Source: Lineus longissimus (lineage: Eukaryota > Nemertea > Pilidiophora > Heteronemertea > Lineidae). From it: 64,000 bases of DNA. Positions 32,946 through 46,100 of the stretch are shown one piece after another (the stretch's first letter is position 1; every line of letters begins with the position of its first letter). A program made the translations under genes and the position numbers. Where the stretch lies: NCBI RefSeq assembly GCF_910592395.1, contig NC_088324.1, forward strand, positions 11,124,953-11,188,952. The letters are read 5' to 3'. The notes beneath the pieces are model-generated. The model had not been told where the DNA came from. It saw only the letters and a list, made by a program, of their open reading frames with translations, and ran no database searches.

Positions 32946-34017
32946 AAGCCTAAGCCAACTGATGCTCGACTGCAGAGCTTTGCGGCCGGATCACTTCCCG
33001 ATCGGTCTCACGAAATACAGTGTCATTTGTTGTTGCTATGAGTGTCAATTGTTGCTGGGTACGGGTGGTGACATCTGGAAAATGTGGCAAGGACTTAGAC
33101 AGAACGTGTAAGGCCAATTGCAGTGTGCGGATTGTACCGCTTGAGAGTTACTATACAACGTCGGTGAAGTCCCGCATGACATGTGTGGCACTTCGGACGC
33201 AGTGGACCGGCCTCGTCCTTTCGCACGGTAATGAGGAAAGACAAATGATGAAGGACAGGATGAAGAAATGGAATGTATACGAGTCCAATGCCGACGCAAT
33301 GTTGTAAACGGACAGCTGGTCCAGTCGCAATGAAACAGTTGTCACAACCATTGTGAAACATGTAGGCAGTAAGCTTATACATGTACATGTATATACTCCG
33401 GGCTGATGGACACCCATTTTAAAGTGTATTTGTATTGACATATAGAGACAGACCAGACATGTACCTCGTGTGGAACAACTGTGGGCGTCATTTCCATAAT
33501 TTAAATTTTCCATAAAGAGACAGCTAGAGAAACCATGACTTTTCGATAGGGATAAGCACATAAAAACGTTTCAATAAGCGTTCCAATGAAGGGAAAACGC
33601 TCAGAAGGGGAGACACTCTTAGACGTTACACCGGCATTCTGGTTGTGACTTTGTCCTCAGACAATTTTGTGATGGAATTTCTCACCACGTTAAACACAGC
33701 ATAGACACCTTTATAGGATGATTCGTTTTGTGTACATCATGACGGAAGCGGAAGCAGAAGGAACATTTTGACAGTCAAGCGCATGGCGGGAAAAGAACAC
33801 TTTAAAATCCCAAGTACGTCTCGAAGGCCAAATTGTATAAGGCGAATATGCCATCTATAGCTTCAGCAACTCACCAACAACAATGTGAGTTCTGGATTTG
33901 GTGCCTGTCGTCTGCCAAAAAATGAACTGATTCATTCCCGGATATCTCGCATTGTGCCTCGGTTTTGGATGAAATAGAATTAATTAAGTGTCGTCTTTGG
34001 ATTTAAGCGCATTTCCA
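32946..34017. promoter_or_regulatory. Shared divergent upstream region of genes B and C
   Basis: About 1.07 kb separates the ATG of gene B (minus) from the first candidate ATG of gene C (plus). No coding exon is recognisable, and the open frames here lack family similarity. The region must hold at least the 5' UTR and promoter of B and probably of C's exon 1a. No clear TATA box was identified. Confidence 0.5.
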
Positions 34018-34126
34018 ATGGCAACGGAGTATAAGAGGGGGAGTTTTCAGCCTGTAAACCAAAATGACCCTGCTACTAAACAGCAGCAGACGTTGTCGGG
34101 ATATAATGCTCCAGACTCTGATGATG
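34018..34126 (+). CDS. Gene C first exon 1a
   Basis: ATG at 34018 begins [15 protein letters not shown]. The exon ends NAPDSDD (36 codons plus one base) before donor GTGAGT in phase 1, matching the acceptor at 47969. The frame is open slightly upstream, but this is the first ATG. It lies about 13.8 kb from exon 2. Confidence 0.65.
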
Positions 34127-37100
34127 GTGAGTGTGTAGTAGCTTTCACTAGCCAAATACACTCTTGTCAGTCGAGTGTATTTCTCTATGAATTCCTTAGT
34201 AAAAGAGGAAACTGCCTTGATAGTTTTTGTGGTCTGGTCAGGTGTTTAAATAGATTAAATCTATACTTGGTGTATATTACAGTAGAACCTCCCTTAGCTG
34301 ACATCTCTCTATTAAGGACACTAGTTTTGGTCCCAATTTGGGTGTTTCCATTTATTTTGACCTCTCTAATCAGGACACCTCTCTAAGGACAACACTCTAA
34401 GGACAGCATTCAGCCCAAGGAGCCAATAAGGGTACAGAGGATGACTCTGCAGCGCATTTTTATTCAAGATGTGTTCACACCAGCAGAGTAGGCATTTAAT
34501 GATTTCTTGGAAAGGATGTTTTTTCGTACAATTTTTCACATTGATATTTATCATATTTTAAAGTCATGCTGTTGTAAGCTTTTCATGCTGTATATTACTC
34601 CAAGTTGCAGTGAATTTTCCTCAATTATGATATAATCAATTCACTGCATTTGATTACTGACATATGGATGGAGATTACCATCAAATAGAATAGCTCAAAA
34701 CTATGAAGGCCCAGCTGTATGCAAGCAAAGCCACATTGTCCAGACTTGTTCCGTCGTTGCTGCCATGGCAACCATTTCCATGGTATGGAGAAGGGCCTAC
34801 AATCTGGATAGCAAGTGATTGTGAGATGTCAGCATCATTAGCTACCTAGGCTTAGGAATATTCACGGTATGTAATCGTTAAGGCCAATGTAGTTTGCATA
34901 ATAAAACAAATGCTCACTGAATATAAATGTCAACTTTGCCATGGTGTAGACAAATACAGTGGAACCTCTGTTAGCAGACACCTCTCTATTAAGGACAACC
35001 TCTCTATTAAGGACACTAGTTTTGGTCCCAAATTGGATGTTTCGATCCATTCAATTTGATGTCTCTAATCAGGACACCTCTCTATTAAGGACAGCACTTG
35101 TCAGTCCCAAGGGTGTCCTTAAAAGAGAGGTTCTACTGTATAGCCTACAGACACTATAATTACCAAGTTTCAGCCAATTTCCATGCATGCATGCTCCATG
35201 TATAACTGCATTTCCAATTTTTGACTGACCAGTATACAAATGGCATATACAGTAGAACCTCTCTATTAAGGACACCCTTGGGACTGACAAGTGCTGTCCT
35301 TAATAGAGAGGTGTCCTGATTAGAGAGGTCAAATTGAATGGAAACAACCAATTTGGGACCAAAACTTATGTCCTTAATAGAGAGGGTGTCCCTAATAGAG
35401 AGGTGTCTGCTAAGGGAGGTTCCACTGTACCTTTAAAATGCCTTCGTCTAACATAGATTTTGATGATACAAAAGTTCCTTGGCCTATCCTATTCTCGGGT
35501 TGCTTCTCTTAAATGAATCTCCCTCAGCGGACACAACTCAACATGCAGTGCACTCATAAAATGGCCTCATTTTAATGTAATAGGTAGGTCAGTCATAGTA
35601 ATGACCCATTAGTGTCATTTTACAATTTTATTTCATTTCCACAAATTAATCTACTTCGTTGACTGCAATAGCGAGTTGGCTCCCATTGGCTTGTGCACAG
35701 CTTAAATACAGCTGCCATGGTAACCAGGATGATTCTTATAAGATTTAATACACAATGTTGCTCAAAGATGTTTCAGAAAGTCTCTTGAGATAAATCACTC
35801 GAGCCCAGGCATTGATGTCATGAAATGCACAACCCTTTCAAAATTTGTCTATATCACTCGGGGCACTATCATGATCTGGACAACCACTTTGTAGATTTGT
35901 CCAGACATCATACAGGCTGACTTTAGTCCACAGCCAAACTCCTAAACACACTCCATCAACTGCCTTGACAACCTCCAATAATAAGTCAGTCAATCAAAAT
36001 CACTGCACAATAATCTTGATAATGGTAAAGCATTGCAGCAGCTCAAGAAAGCAATTGATTATCAGAGAAAAACACTTTTGTCACAAATTTGATGGTAGTA
36101 CTTGTGTCAAACCAATGACAAAGAAATTTAGTGATTGTTACCGGGGTTTGAATGTTCTGGTTATCATAGAGGAAACATGACCCTAGATAGAGGGTGTCTG
36201 TATAAATATCGGATTCAGCTTTTTAGACAGGACCCTGGAGAGAAAACCCATGAAAACTGTCATCTGACTGTTCCTGTGGTGGCTCAAGTTATTCATGATT
36301 GTGCACATTGTGAATTGTTATGAGCCGTCAAATATGCGTATCAAATGTCTTGGGAGTAATTGTCATTATCTGTAGGCATTTGAGCTGCCCCCCAGTTTAA
36401 TGCAATTTACTTGTATTAATGCATGTCTCATGGCACTAACACCAAGATCACTCAAAGGGAGACTGTAGGCAGGGGCCGGATAGGTCTGATTGTGTTACAT
36501 GAAGATGCCAATAGGGGACTCTGCACATGTTTAACATTGCAAATTAGAATTGCAATGCTGAAATTCCAAAGCAATATTGAAAACATTGAATATATCAAAA
36601 CCAATAACAAGCCTTGGTCTGATCAGTATTTCCCGAAGCCTCATCAACTATTCATGAATTTGGATACCAAACAAATATAAAATATTTTACCCACATTCAT
36701 ATTCTTACTAACGATGACTTACTGAGGAGGATTTTACCAGATATTCAAAGGATATTTTTACTGTGTCATGCAGTTTCATTACATCAATGACTTATTGGCA
36801 GAAACGCTCAAGCAACTGTTAGTATTTTATCTTAGTGACCTACATGTAGGAGAATACAAGAGAGAATCGGCTTTAAAAAGCTAGAGGATGAATTTTCCTC
36901 CACTGTTTGAGATTCCTTAGAACTGGATGGTTTAAAGGCAAAGATTTGAATTGGAGAGTATTGACTAGCATCACTGCTTCAACGAGCATTCCATAGCCTT
37001 CATGTCTTGGAAGTAGGCCAGTCTGAATATAGTGTGCTTCTATCACTATAGCCCACTATCATTCTTTATAGTTGTTCCCCACACCATAAAATATCCTGAG

Positions 37101-40100
37101 AATTGATCAGTCTTAGCTTGCCCCAAGAGGTTTTCTTAAAGCGAAGGTAAATCATGCTTTCAGTGTTACCATCTCAAGTACCAACCAGCATCCTGGCTTC
37201 ATTCAGCAAACATCCTCTGTAAATTATATGTTTTCCGAGCAAACCATACTTCTGTCAGTAGTAGCCGGGGCACCACTACACTTTTGCTGTTCCCCACATA
37301 ATGAAATTTTCTTAGAACCAGTCTTTGCCGCTCAAAGCCAAATCACGCACTCAATTTACAGTCAAGAGTATTAACAATTAGCATACCAGCTTCTGAGATC
37401 ATCCTCTTGCCTTCATGTTTACCAAGCAGGTCGTACTATAAATAGTGTGCTTCTGTCGCTATATAGTAGCGCGCTATCTCTATTTATAGCGGCCAATCGA
37501 TGCGAGTATAAAATCTTATCAATTATCGTAAAAGAGAGTGGTGTAGTCCCCGGGGACATCGAGTGATGGAGAGAGGTTTTCTTCATCAGGTTGCTGTAGC
37601 TGTGGATCACACGGTGAGCAAATGTTGACTGGAGCGTTCGGAAATGTCAGAGAGCGCGGAGTGCTTCTATTTCCAAAGTAGAGATGCCTCAATGGTCTGT
37701 CATCTCCAAAGATGAATGGCATGGGTGATCGGGATTTCTTCAAGTTGCTGTCGTGTAGCTCTGAACAGTTATTGACTGAAGCATTAGAAACTGTAAGCGA
37801 CTCTGGCAAAATAGAAGTTATTTCAGCAAATGTCAAATTGAAAGTGTCAGAGTAGTAGTGGCTTATAGGGACGTTTCAATTAGCAGTCAGTGCTAGTCTG
37901 TATATTGAACAAACGTTCATGGAATGCTGCTCTTAACTTTTCTGGAAAGCTTCATGGTTGAATCTTCTTTTTCTCTGCATTCTCTCTTAGGTTGTTGTGC
38001 ATCACCGGTCAGGTTTATCAGGTTGCTAGAGGTACAGAAACATACCTGAGCATCAGAAAATGTCGGAGAGTTTCACCTAGTGAATAATATGTCTATGGAG
38101 TAGCACCCACAGGTTTAAGCCTGCCAGATTAAACTTGGCATTCCACAAGTTGGTTGCAAGCTTGGTTTCTAAATAGCAGCCTCAGAATGAACCAGATCGT
38201 GGCGTTTGTTCTCAACTAGCTGTTTTGACGGATTGATTGTAGCATGTAACAAGACATAAATTGAGTTGAATTGAACTATTTCCAAGCTACATGTATGTCT
38301 GTAAGATGTGATTACCTTGTGAGTTGATTTGATTGAAATAGACAAATTGGTGTTTTTAGTTGTTTGATTGTAAGGGCAAGGATCCTCTAAAGACAGGTGG
38401 CAGGCTAATCAAGCTACAGTGGAATGTCTCTATCAGGGACACCGTCTGAGGACTGACAAGTGCTGTCATTGATAGAGTGGTGTCCTGTAGTACAGAAACG
38501 ACCCATTTTGGAGCAAACTCTGTCCCTTATAGAGATGTTCTATGTGTCCGCTCAGGGAGAGTCCACTGTATTTTGATCACTTCAGGCATACAACCTCACT
38601 CAGTTGGTGAAATGACAGCAAAACTGTCATGGCACAGTCACAGTGCTGTCTAATGTCAGGGTTGGACTCCTTGAGTCAAACCAACCTTGATGAATAACTC
38701 GATTTATTAATGTAACTAACTGACCGGAGACTAGCAACGAATCTCCCAACGACCAATCAGAATAAAGCTTCTGAGTTGTTGCAGAAATTAAATCACTGGA
38801 TTCCAGCTATCATAGCAAAGACGTGATCTGATTTGTTATTGAGAAACCCGCATAATGTTGCTGTTTGCACAGAAGACTGATATTGGCGAACTTTTGGTTA
38901 ACCCTTTGATTTGAGGGAGAATCGGTTGATTACTCATTCTGAATTGTGAATCATGATACGTAAAAAGTGAACTTGTTCGGGAACCCAGCCTAGCGTGTTG
39001 ATTGAATCGGAGAACCTTCCATAAATCAGTGAAGTAACAGTTAATCAAGGTGGCAGAAAATCAATGGGTTGCCGAGTTCAGTTCATGATGAGTTGGATAG
39101 ATGGAACTAGGCATCGGAGTCGTGTTGTAGATTGGACTGAGTCTGGAGGCGGTGCTGCATTTCATTGTGTATACCACTGTGTGCGCACATTTGACTCGAA
39201 GCGATCAATGGTGGATAGAAATGTCGAGCATCTCTTGTGTAATCGGCCAATCATAGGTGGTGTTGTTTCTGAGCGTTTCTCAGGGGTGCTGCCAGTGCAT
39301 GTAGCTGAATTCCACTTAGGAGTTCTTGGCCTGGGTTTGAGGGATGGGGGACACCTATCCCAACGTCACATTATTTAAAAAAACTGTGTCCTAGTTCCCA
39401 ATTATCGGCCAAATTCTATGTCCCTCTAAAAATGCAATTGCGGACAGTAACTCTAATCCAAATTCCCCAGCCTCAGTGTGATTTGGTATTTCAACTAACC
39501 TGCTTGATGGTTGATGGCAAAAAGTAGAGAAGAGTCGAAGTAAAGATGCCAACAGCGCTAGTGGTATTTGAATTACCAGATACCCATTGGGGCAAGGGGT
39601 AGTTTTCTCACAATGGCGACTGCATTGGGAAAACACCCCAGAGGTGCGAGGCCTCTGTAAGCCCTAAAGGCACATTCTGTAGAAATATATGTTGTCCTTG
39701 TTTGTCATTGACTTGACTTTCTCTTGTTGGCCATTATGCATTTACCATAACTCCACCCTTCAGAAAGATGTTAAATCATCTAAGTCTTGTCTATTCAAAG
39801 CAATGATTTCATGAAACATATGAAAAACATCTTTTTACTTTCCCATAAAACAAGTTTGTTGTCGTGCTCTGGGGCCGGCTATAGTTGATATAAATCATCT
39901 TGTTGTTTTCACATCTCCATCTCTTCTCGACCATCTGACTCCACATCACCCCCAAGGCTTTATTTATCCCAAAGGGGCAACTGGTGATAATGACAGATTA
40001 TATAATGGCAGATTATATTCCATATGGGTGGAGCTCAACCTGTTTTATGTGTTCAAAGTCATTGGAAGGTTGCCATCTCACTCTCAGAATCAATGATAGA

Positions 40101-43100
40101 TAACCGATACTTGTGAATTAAAGGCAAATTGTCAAACGTTGTGGTTAGGTCATTGATGCAGTTATTTTTTGTGTAAAAACGGTAAAATACTTTTTGGTTA
40201 GCTCAGACACTTCCAAAGACTCATTTGATGTAAGACTTGTCTCACATCGAGGTGTTAAATGAGTTCATGAGTAAACGTTACTGACATACTGTGTCTGAAA
40301 ATACATCTTTAATTCTTGACGCTAATGCAGCGTTCAATTGATAAAATGTGGAATTGTGTTTGGACTGCATGGAACGAAGATTCACTTTTGACTTTAAAAT
40401 GGAACGCCGTTCTTAATTACTGGTGGTCCAGGAAAGTTGAAATTCAGCTATACACCATGCCTTAGAGCAATAATCAGACATGCAACTTAGCCAAAGTTTG
40501 ATATCTATAGTATCAAGTATGTATAAAGTCTTCATACATACTTGATAGTGTTTGTCACCCTAAGAATGCCCTCAATTGAGTGAATTGCTTGTCATTGATT
40601 GTATTAATCAACAAAAGTCATAACATGAAAACGCTCTAAATCAATCAATATAATAGAGCAAGAGCTTTTAATTAGAACAATCTTCATTTGCCCTGCTCCT
40701 CATGGCATCGACATTGCCATGCCAACTTTTATAATCACCCATCGGTTCATATAGCATTCGAATAGCTACTCGCGATCATTATTGCGAGCCGGTCTTGTTT
40801 TATGCTCACAGTGGTCGGCACTTAAGTAGCAGTTCAATACATCAGCATTGTAAAAAGCATATTTTGGGATAGACGTTAGTACAGTGTAGTAACTCAGTCG
40901 ACGTTTTGAGAAGTGCAGGGTTGTGAGAAGTCAGCAATTCTACCAAGTCACATTAGCTGAATACGTCACGTCATAAAAAGTCACTTTGATAAGTCATGAC
41001 TGAGATTCAGGAACATTCTAAAGGGGAACCGTCTGAGGCGAATCAAGGAGAGGCGAATGGAGGGACACATGGGTCCAATCATGTTATTGATGTACCTCCA
41101 GTGATATACCCAGGAAAGGATGCAGACATCAGTAAGTTGCTTTTACTTTATGACAGGACCAGTACGTTTCCACTTTACGGCAGTGTCAGTAAGTTGCCTT
41201 GATTGTATGACAATATCAGTAAGTTTCTTTTACTTTATGACAAGCTTTGGTAAGTTGCTTTTACTTTATGACAAGACCAGTACGTTTCACTTTATGGCAG
41301 TGTCAGTAAGTTGCCTTAACTTTCTGACAATATCAGTAAGTTTCTTTTCCTTTATGACAAGCTTGGATAAGTTGCTTTTACTTTATGACAGCTTCAGGTT
41401 TCTTTCAGTGAGTTGCTTTTACTGAATTATGACAAAACCAGTAAGTTACATTACTGTTATACTGTGGCAGGACCACTAGCATTGGTATGTGCTTCAATGA
41501 TCTTACATTTATCTACTTGGTCACCTCAATTCCTATAATGCAATGAAAGGGAACTTGGCTTAAAATTCCGTGCTGCTGAAACGCACTCTCACAGTTGATG
41601 AAGAGGATAACAAATAACCTATTCAGTTTTCCAAGGTGATTATTTTTCTCATCATCTGCGAGCTTAAAGCAAATATAAATTACTTGGTAAATGCTAGGAA
41701 AATAAGGTGATGATTATCTAGCTTGTACCGAGTATTCATCTCATGCTTCCTCCATCAGTTTGTTGTCAATGTATATGGTGCGATGTCAACACTCATCATG
41801 AACAAAATTAGCTAGAAGCATGAATTATTGCTATGTTGCCAAAGTTCCCGAATGCTCTCATGGTTAGCCAGTTTCTCAATTATATTTGCAATAACACCAT
41901 GGCAGATGCCAAGGTGACCCTTGACTGTGGAGGGTGCTTAGTCATGTAAAGGGCCATATTAAATAGTTCCCTGTGAGTTGCTTTGACCCATGTCCTTGTG
42001 GGATTTAGTCAAATCGCGTTAGCACTACCACCAAGAGCCAAGCTTAAGTAGACCCATTAAGATGTGCTGCTGCTGATAAAGAACACTCTCTGTAGCAGAG
42101 ATTTGAAAAAAACATGGATAAGCTGATCTGATACACATGTCCTAGTCGACGATTTATTATTCCTTGAAAAAGAGGGACTAGTGCTAAAGTTCCATTTTCT
42201 TTCTGAGACTCGGTGCCTGATGTTTGGATCAATATTATGCAATGTATATTTGTATGATCAAGCCAAATATAGTCAGTTATCATGTGAGAGTGATCATGAG
42301 ATCAATGTCATCCATCTTTTTGACCTTGAGGCTCAGTTTCCTCAAGATGAGACTTCGGTTAACGAGGTTTACACTAATTAGTGCGGAAAACAGGCATGTT
42401 TTTCAGATAATGCTGCTATTATTACTCTCATTTGATATGAGTGTCGGATAATGAGAATAGGAGGAGAAAATGAAGATGAACAGATATCATGTCATACAGA
42501 GTTCATGATGGTCCCCCCTCTAACGATATCTTACATTATTTGTGGCTATGAATGCTCAAAAACTTATTGATCAGGTACATATTATTTAGGAGTCTTGATT
42601 TTATGAGACCTGGATAGATATGACTCAGAGTCAAGTGATCACTCTCCGATATTTGTAATGAAATCAACAGATTCGGAAATAGACCAATAGGCCAATTCCT
42701 TTCAAGTGAGATCTGTTTAGTCATTGATTGCTGTTTGTCTATATTTTGCCTAGAGGAAAGGCTTGGGGTGTATTCTCTCATATTTTGATACAAATCAGAA
42801 TGTCGAAACAAAGATCAGGATATATCGTAATTGAGCATGGGCAGGAAGATCCTGAAAATCCAGGGGGTAAGTGATGTGGGGGGGGGACATTCCCAAGCTT
42901 TTCCGCTTTTCCTTGGTCAGTTTCCACAATTATACCAGAAGTAAGCTATAACACGGACAAAACCGTTGTGGTGGAACATTTGCATTGTCATCATCTTTGA
43001 TTGCATCCCATTACTGATCTTGACGCAACCCTCTGCCTGTCCCAAATCCTGCTAAAATAAGGGTGTCTATGACAAAATATCAGGCAATTGAAAATGTATT

Positions 43101-46100
43101 GGTTGTTTTGCTTCTTCATTGTTTCCTGCAGGTCAGATGGCCTTGTGCATATCACTGCAGTTATGCACTTTGGCCAATCATCTCTAATTCTGAGAAGGAG
43201 AGTGCACAACAGGTCATGTTTAACCCTCCCCCTCCTCGTTATGGGCCCTTGTAGCATCATCGGCTCTCACTGGCAGGACATTCATTTAAAGCCTTTGCAC
43301 AAGCTAAACAGTAGTCAGTGTTTAGTGACATGACCAAGGACACAGGCAAGGTAATCTGTCTGGTTTTCAAAACCATGATGTTGGGTGACCATGCAGTCCG
43401 TTACCATAACAACAATGGTCACAACTTAGTTGGTTCCATATATCGACACCAGATGGAGACTGAGCTGAGCAAGGGTGCTGAGCAATGGCTCACCGCTACT
43501 TTGATTGATTAGTTTTTCACTCGACCACGTTGATCTACTGGTAGCATGTAAATAGAGTGCAGTGTTTGAATTGTTGCACAACTATCATGAACAAATAAGG
43601 CATTTTGTAAATTCAATAAAAGCAGCTATGATTGCATTATTTACTTTAATGGCATAAATGCAGGACGAGAGGATAATGGCAATTAATGGTCTTATGATGA
43701 TATTTGTATCCTGGTTGCTGCTGCTAGTTCTGGTGGTTTCAGCAATGGACGTTTTGGTGATGTCAGTGCAAGATCCTTGTGAAACTACTTATGTCCTCAT
43801 CTCAAAATTTAACACTCGTCAACACACAGCCATCAATTAGCCAGTTTCCGTATGAAAAACTGGCGCAAAACCGCAATGCTCCCCGTAGCGGGTTATTGAT
43901 TAATATCTGCTCCCTTGGCACTTGAAGTTGTTGAGGAAGCATATGGTAATGCTAGGTAGCACTAGCGGGAATTCATCTGGTAGCGGCGATGTGACACTAT
44001 TCCGTACAGGACGACATTGTGAAAGCGGTGCAAGCGGACAACATCAAGATCCGTGCAATGCATTCTGGTCATGGGATTATAGGTGTTCTGATACGGCAAT
44101 TAGCGTTTTGATTAGCTATTAGCTATTAGCTATTTGAATGGTTTGGATTCATATAGCTTTCCAATATCGTACATTATTTGTATTTCAGTTTAGAATGAGG
44201 AATACTTGACTGATTGATGCTATTAAAATCTGGACTTAGGTGACTGATGTTTCTGTGACTACTGATTTGCAGGCCAGATTGATTCGAGTTGCTGGATTGG
44301 AATTTCATATTCACAGAGTGATATTTGGACACACTACCATACCCGAGTCCAACACAAATACATTTTCATTCGAGGTCGGAATAGACTTTAAGCGTCCAAG
44401 ATGCAGAATGGGAAGCAGACTTATAGTATAAATCAGCCAGGGCAACCACTGCCGAGCACGAGCAGTGCCTCAAATCCTGCCAAGGATGAAAGCATTGGTA
44501 AGGTCAAATGCAGATCAACTGTTTTTGTCAGTTGAGTTGTGCCCTTGGGCAAGCCACTTTCCCTTCAGTTATTTACCCGCTTCCCTTCTAACTAGCTTTG
44601 TTGGTTTATGATACTTCAACTGTATCTAAAGTCATGTGAAAGTTATCAAACCCAAAAACAAACATGTATTAGTAATCATATGACTTATGTTATACAGTTG
44701 CCTATTTCGATGACATTCTTGAAAATTATTTCACCCAATGAATTTACTATCACTTTTGTTTTGGTATATTTTAGGCAGGGATGGGTAGCAGAATATTCCT
44801 TCCTGACTCTGGGCAGTAACCTCAAACGTTTTTGTTTGTTTTAAACGATGCAATTAAACACATTGGAAATACAAATTTCAATAATTTGAAAATTTCATTA
44901 CGTTCAGATTCTAAATGGTAGTTTGTCACATTTTGTTATGCACCGCTAGATAATGAAAGAGTTTAGCCGCTAATGAACCCACTGTTTAGATCGTCAGTAC
45001 TATGGCTGATGAATAATTCAAAGTGTAACATGGACGTAGAGACTGCGAAATGTGTAAAAGTAAGTATAGTGGAACCTCGGTAACGCGACCACCCCGGTAA
45101 CGCGACCACTCCGCTTATGACGACCAAGAATCGCCGGTCCCAAATGGTTTCCTCTCTAAATACCATTACAAGGCCCCCGATTACACGACCACCCCGGTAC
45201 CCAGACCATGACCACTGGATTGGGCGGTCCCAATGACCAAATTCACCCCTCTGATCACATCAAAGAGCCTGATTTACTGATTTTGGACTAAAACGTTATG
45301 AAAGGGGCACTTCAATAAAAATGTAAGTTCTTGGTGACTTATACAGTACAACTGTACAACAGCTAAAAAGTTGAGCTCTTCTTCTTTGGCCTCCAAGTGT
45401 TGATTGTAAGAAGTTACAGTTATATTGGATAAACTAAGTTTTCATTCTGGTGTCTTAGAGTCTGATTTCTACTTGAAACCTTGCGGCTTTAAAAGCATCA
45501 GTGCAGTGTACTGTCATGACAGTGGCCCATTTGCTGCTGAGAACCACTTCAAGACAGCTGAAATGGGTTCATAGAATCAGTCAATAAAATTTATAGGGGG
45601 CAACTATAGGAATTGTTCTGAGTGAGAATTTCACAGCAAAGGGTGAAAATAAACTGTGCTAAGATTAAGAAGCAATCAAACGGAATTTGAGATTTGAAAC
45701 TTTGTGAGAAATGTGCATGACGCAGACCCGTGAAAGAGGCTGCACCTTGGCAGTTTGTCAACATCATCTGCTCTGCTGTAAAAGAAAACAAACAGTGGAA
45801 TACATAACATCAGATGAGATTGTCCCTCATTAAAATTCAGGGAGGAATATTTGACACCTATGCTTGTGAAATCATATCCATAAGGGTTTCGTTTCTGCTG
45901 AGCACAATTTTGGATCTACGAATATGAAATGTACCCGATTTACAATGAGGACGTAATAATCGCGCCTTGGTCAATCCACTCGAATAATCATCATGCCCAG
46001 GTCGCTAACAATCACGCGAGTCGGACCGCCAAGCAAGAAGAGAGTAGGTAAACATAAACTTTAAAACCAACTGTTTTAGAAAAATCATTAAAAAAGTCAG

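Noticed and set aside
33151-33561. 136-codon minus-strand open frame between genes B and C
   Set aside because: No similarity recognised and three other overlapping frames cover the same bases; likely chance in the divergent promoter region.
41128-41446. CRISPR-like array
   Set aside because: The units are about 30 bp without distinct spacers, in an animal genome; it is a simple tandem repeat.
43330-43350. Short plus-strand frame MTKDTGK before a GTAATC donor
   Set aside because: Phase 0 and a weak donor; incompatible with exon 2.
45031-45060. Possible further gene C first exon ([10 protein letters not shown] before GTAAGT)
   Set aside because: It ends in phase 0, so joining to exon 2 would shift the frame and reach a stop quickly.
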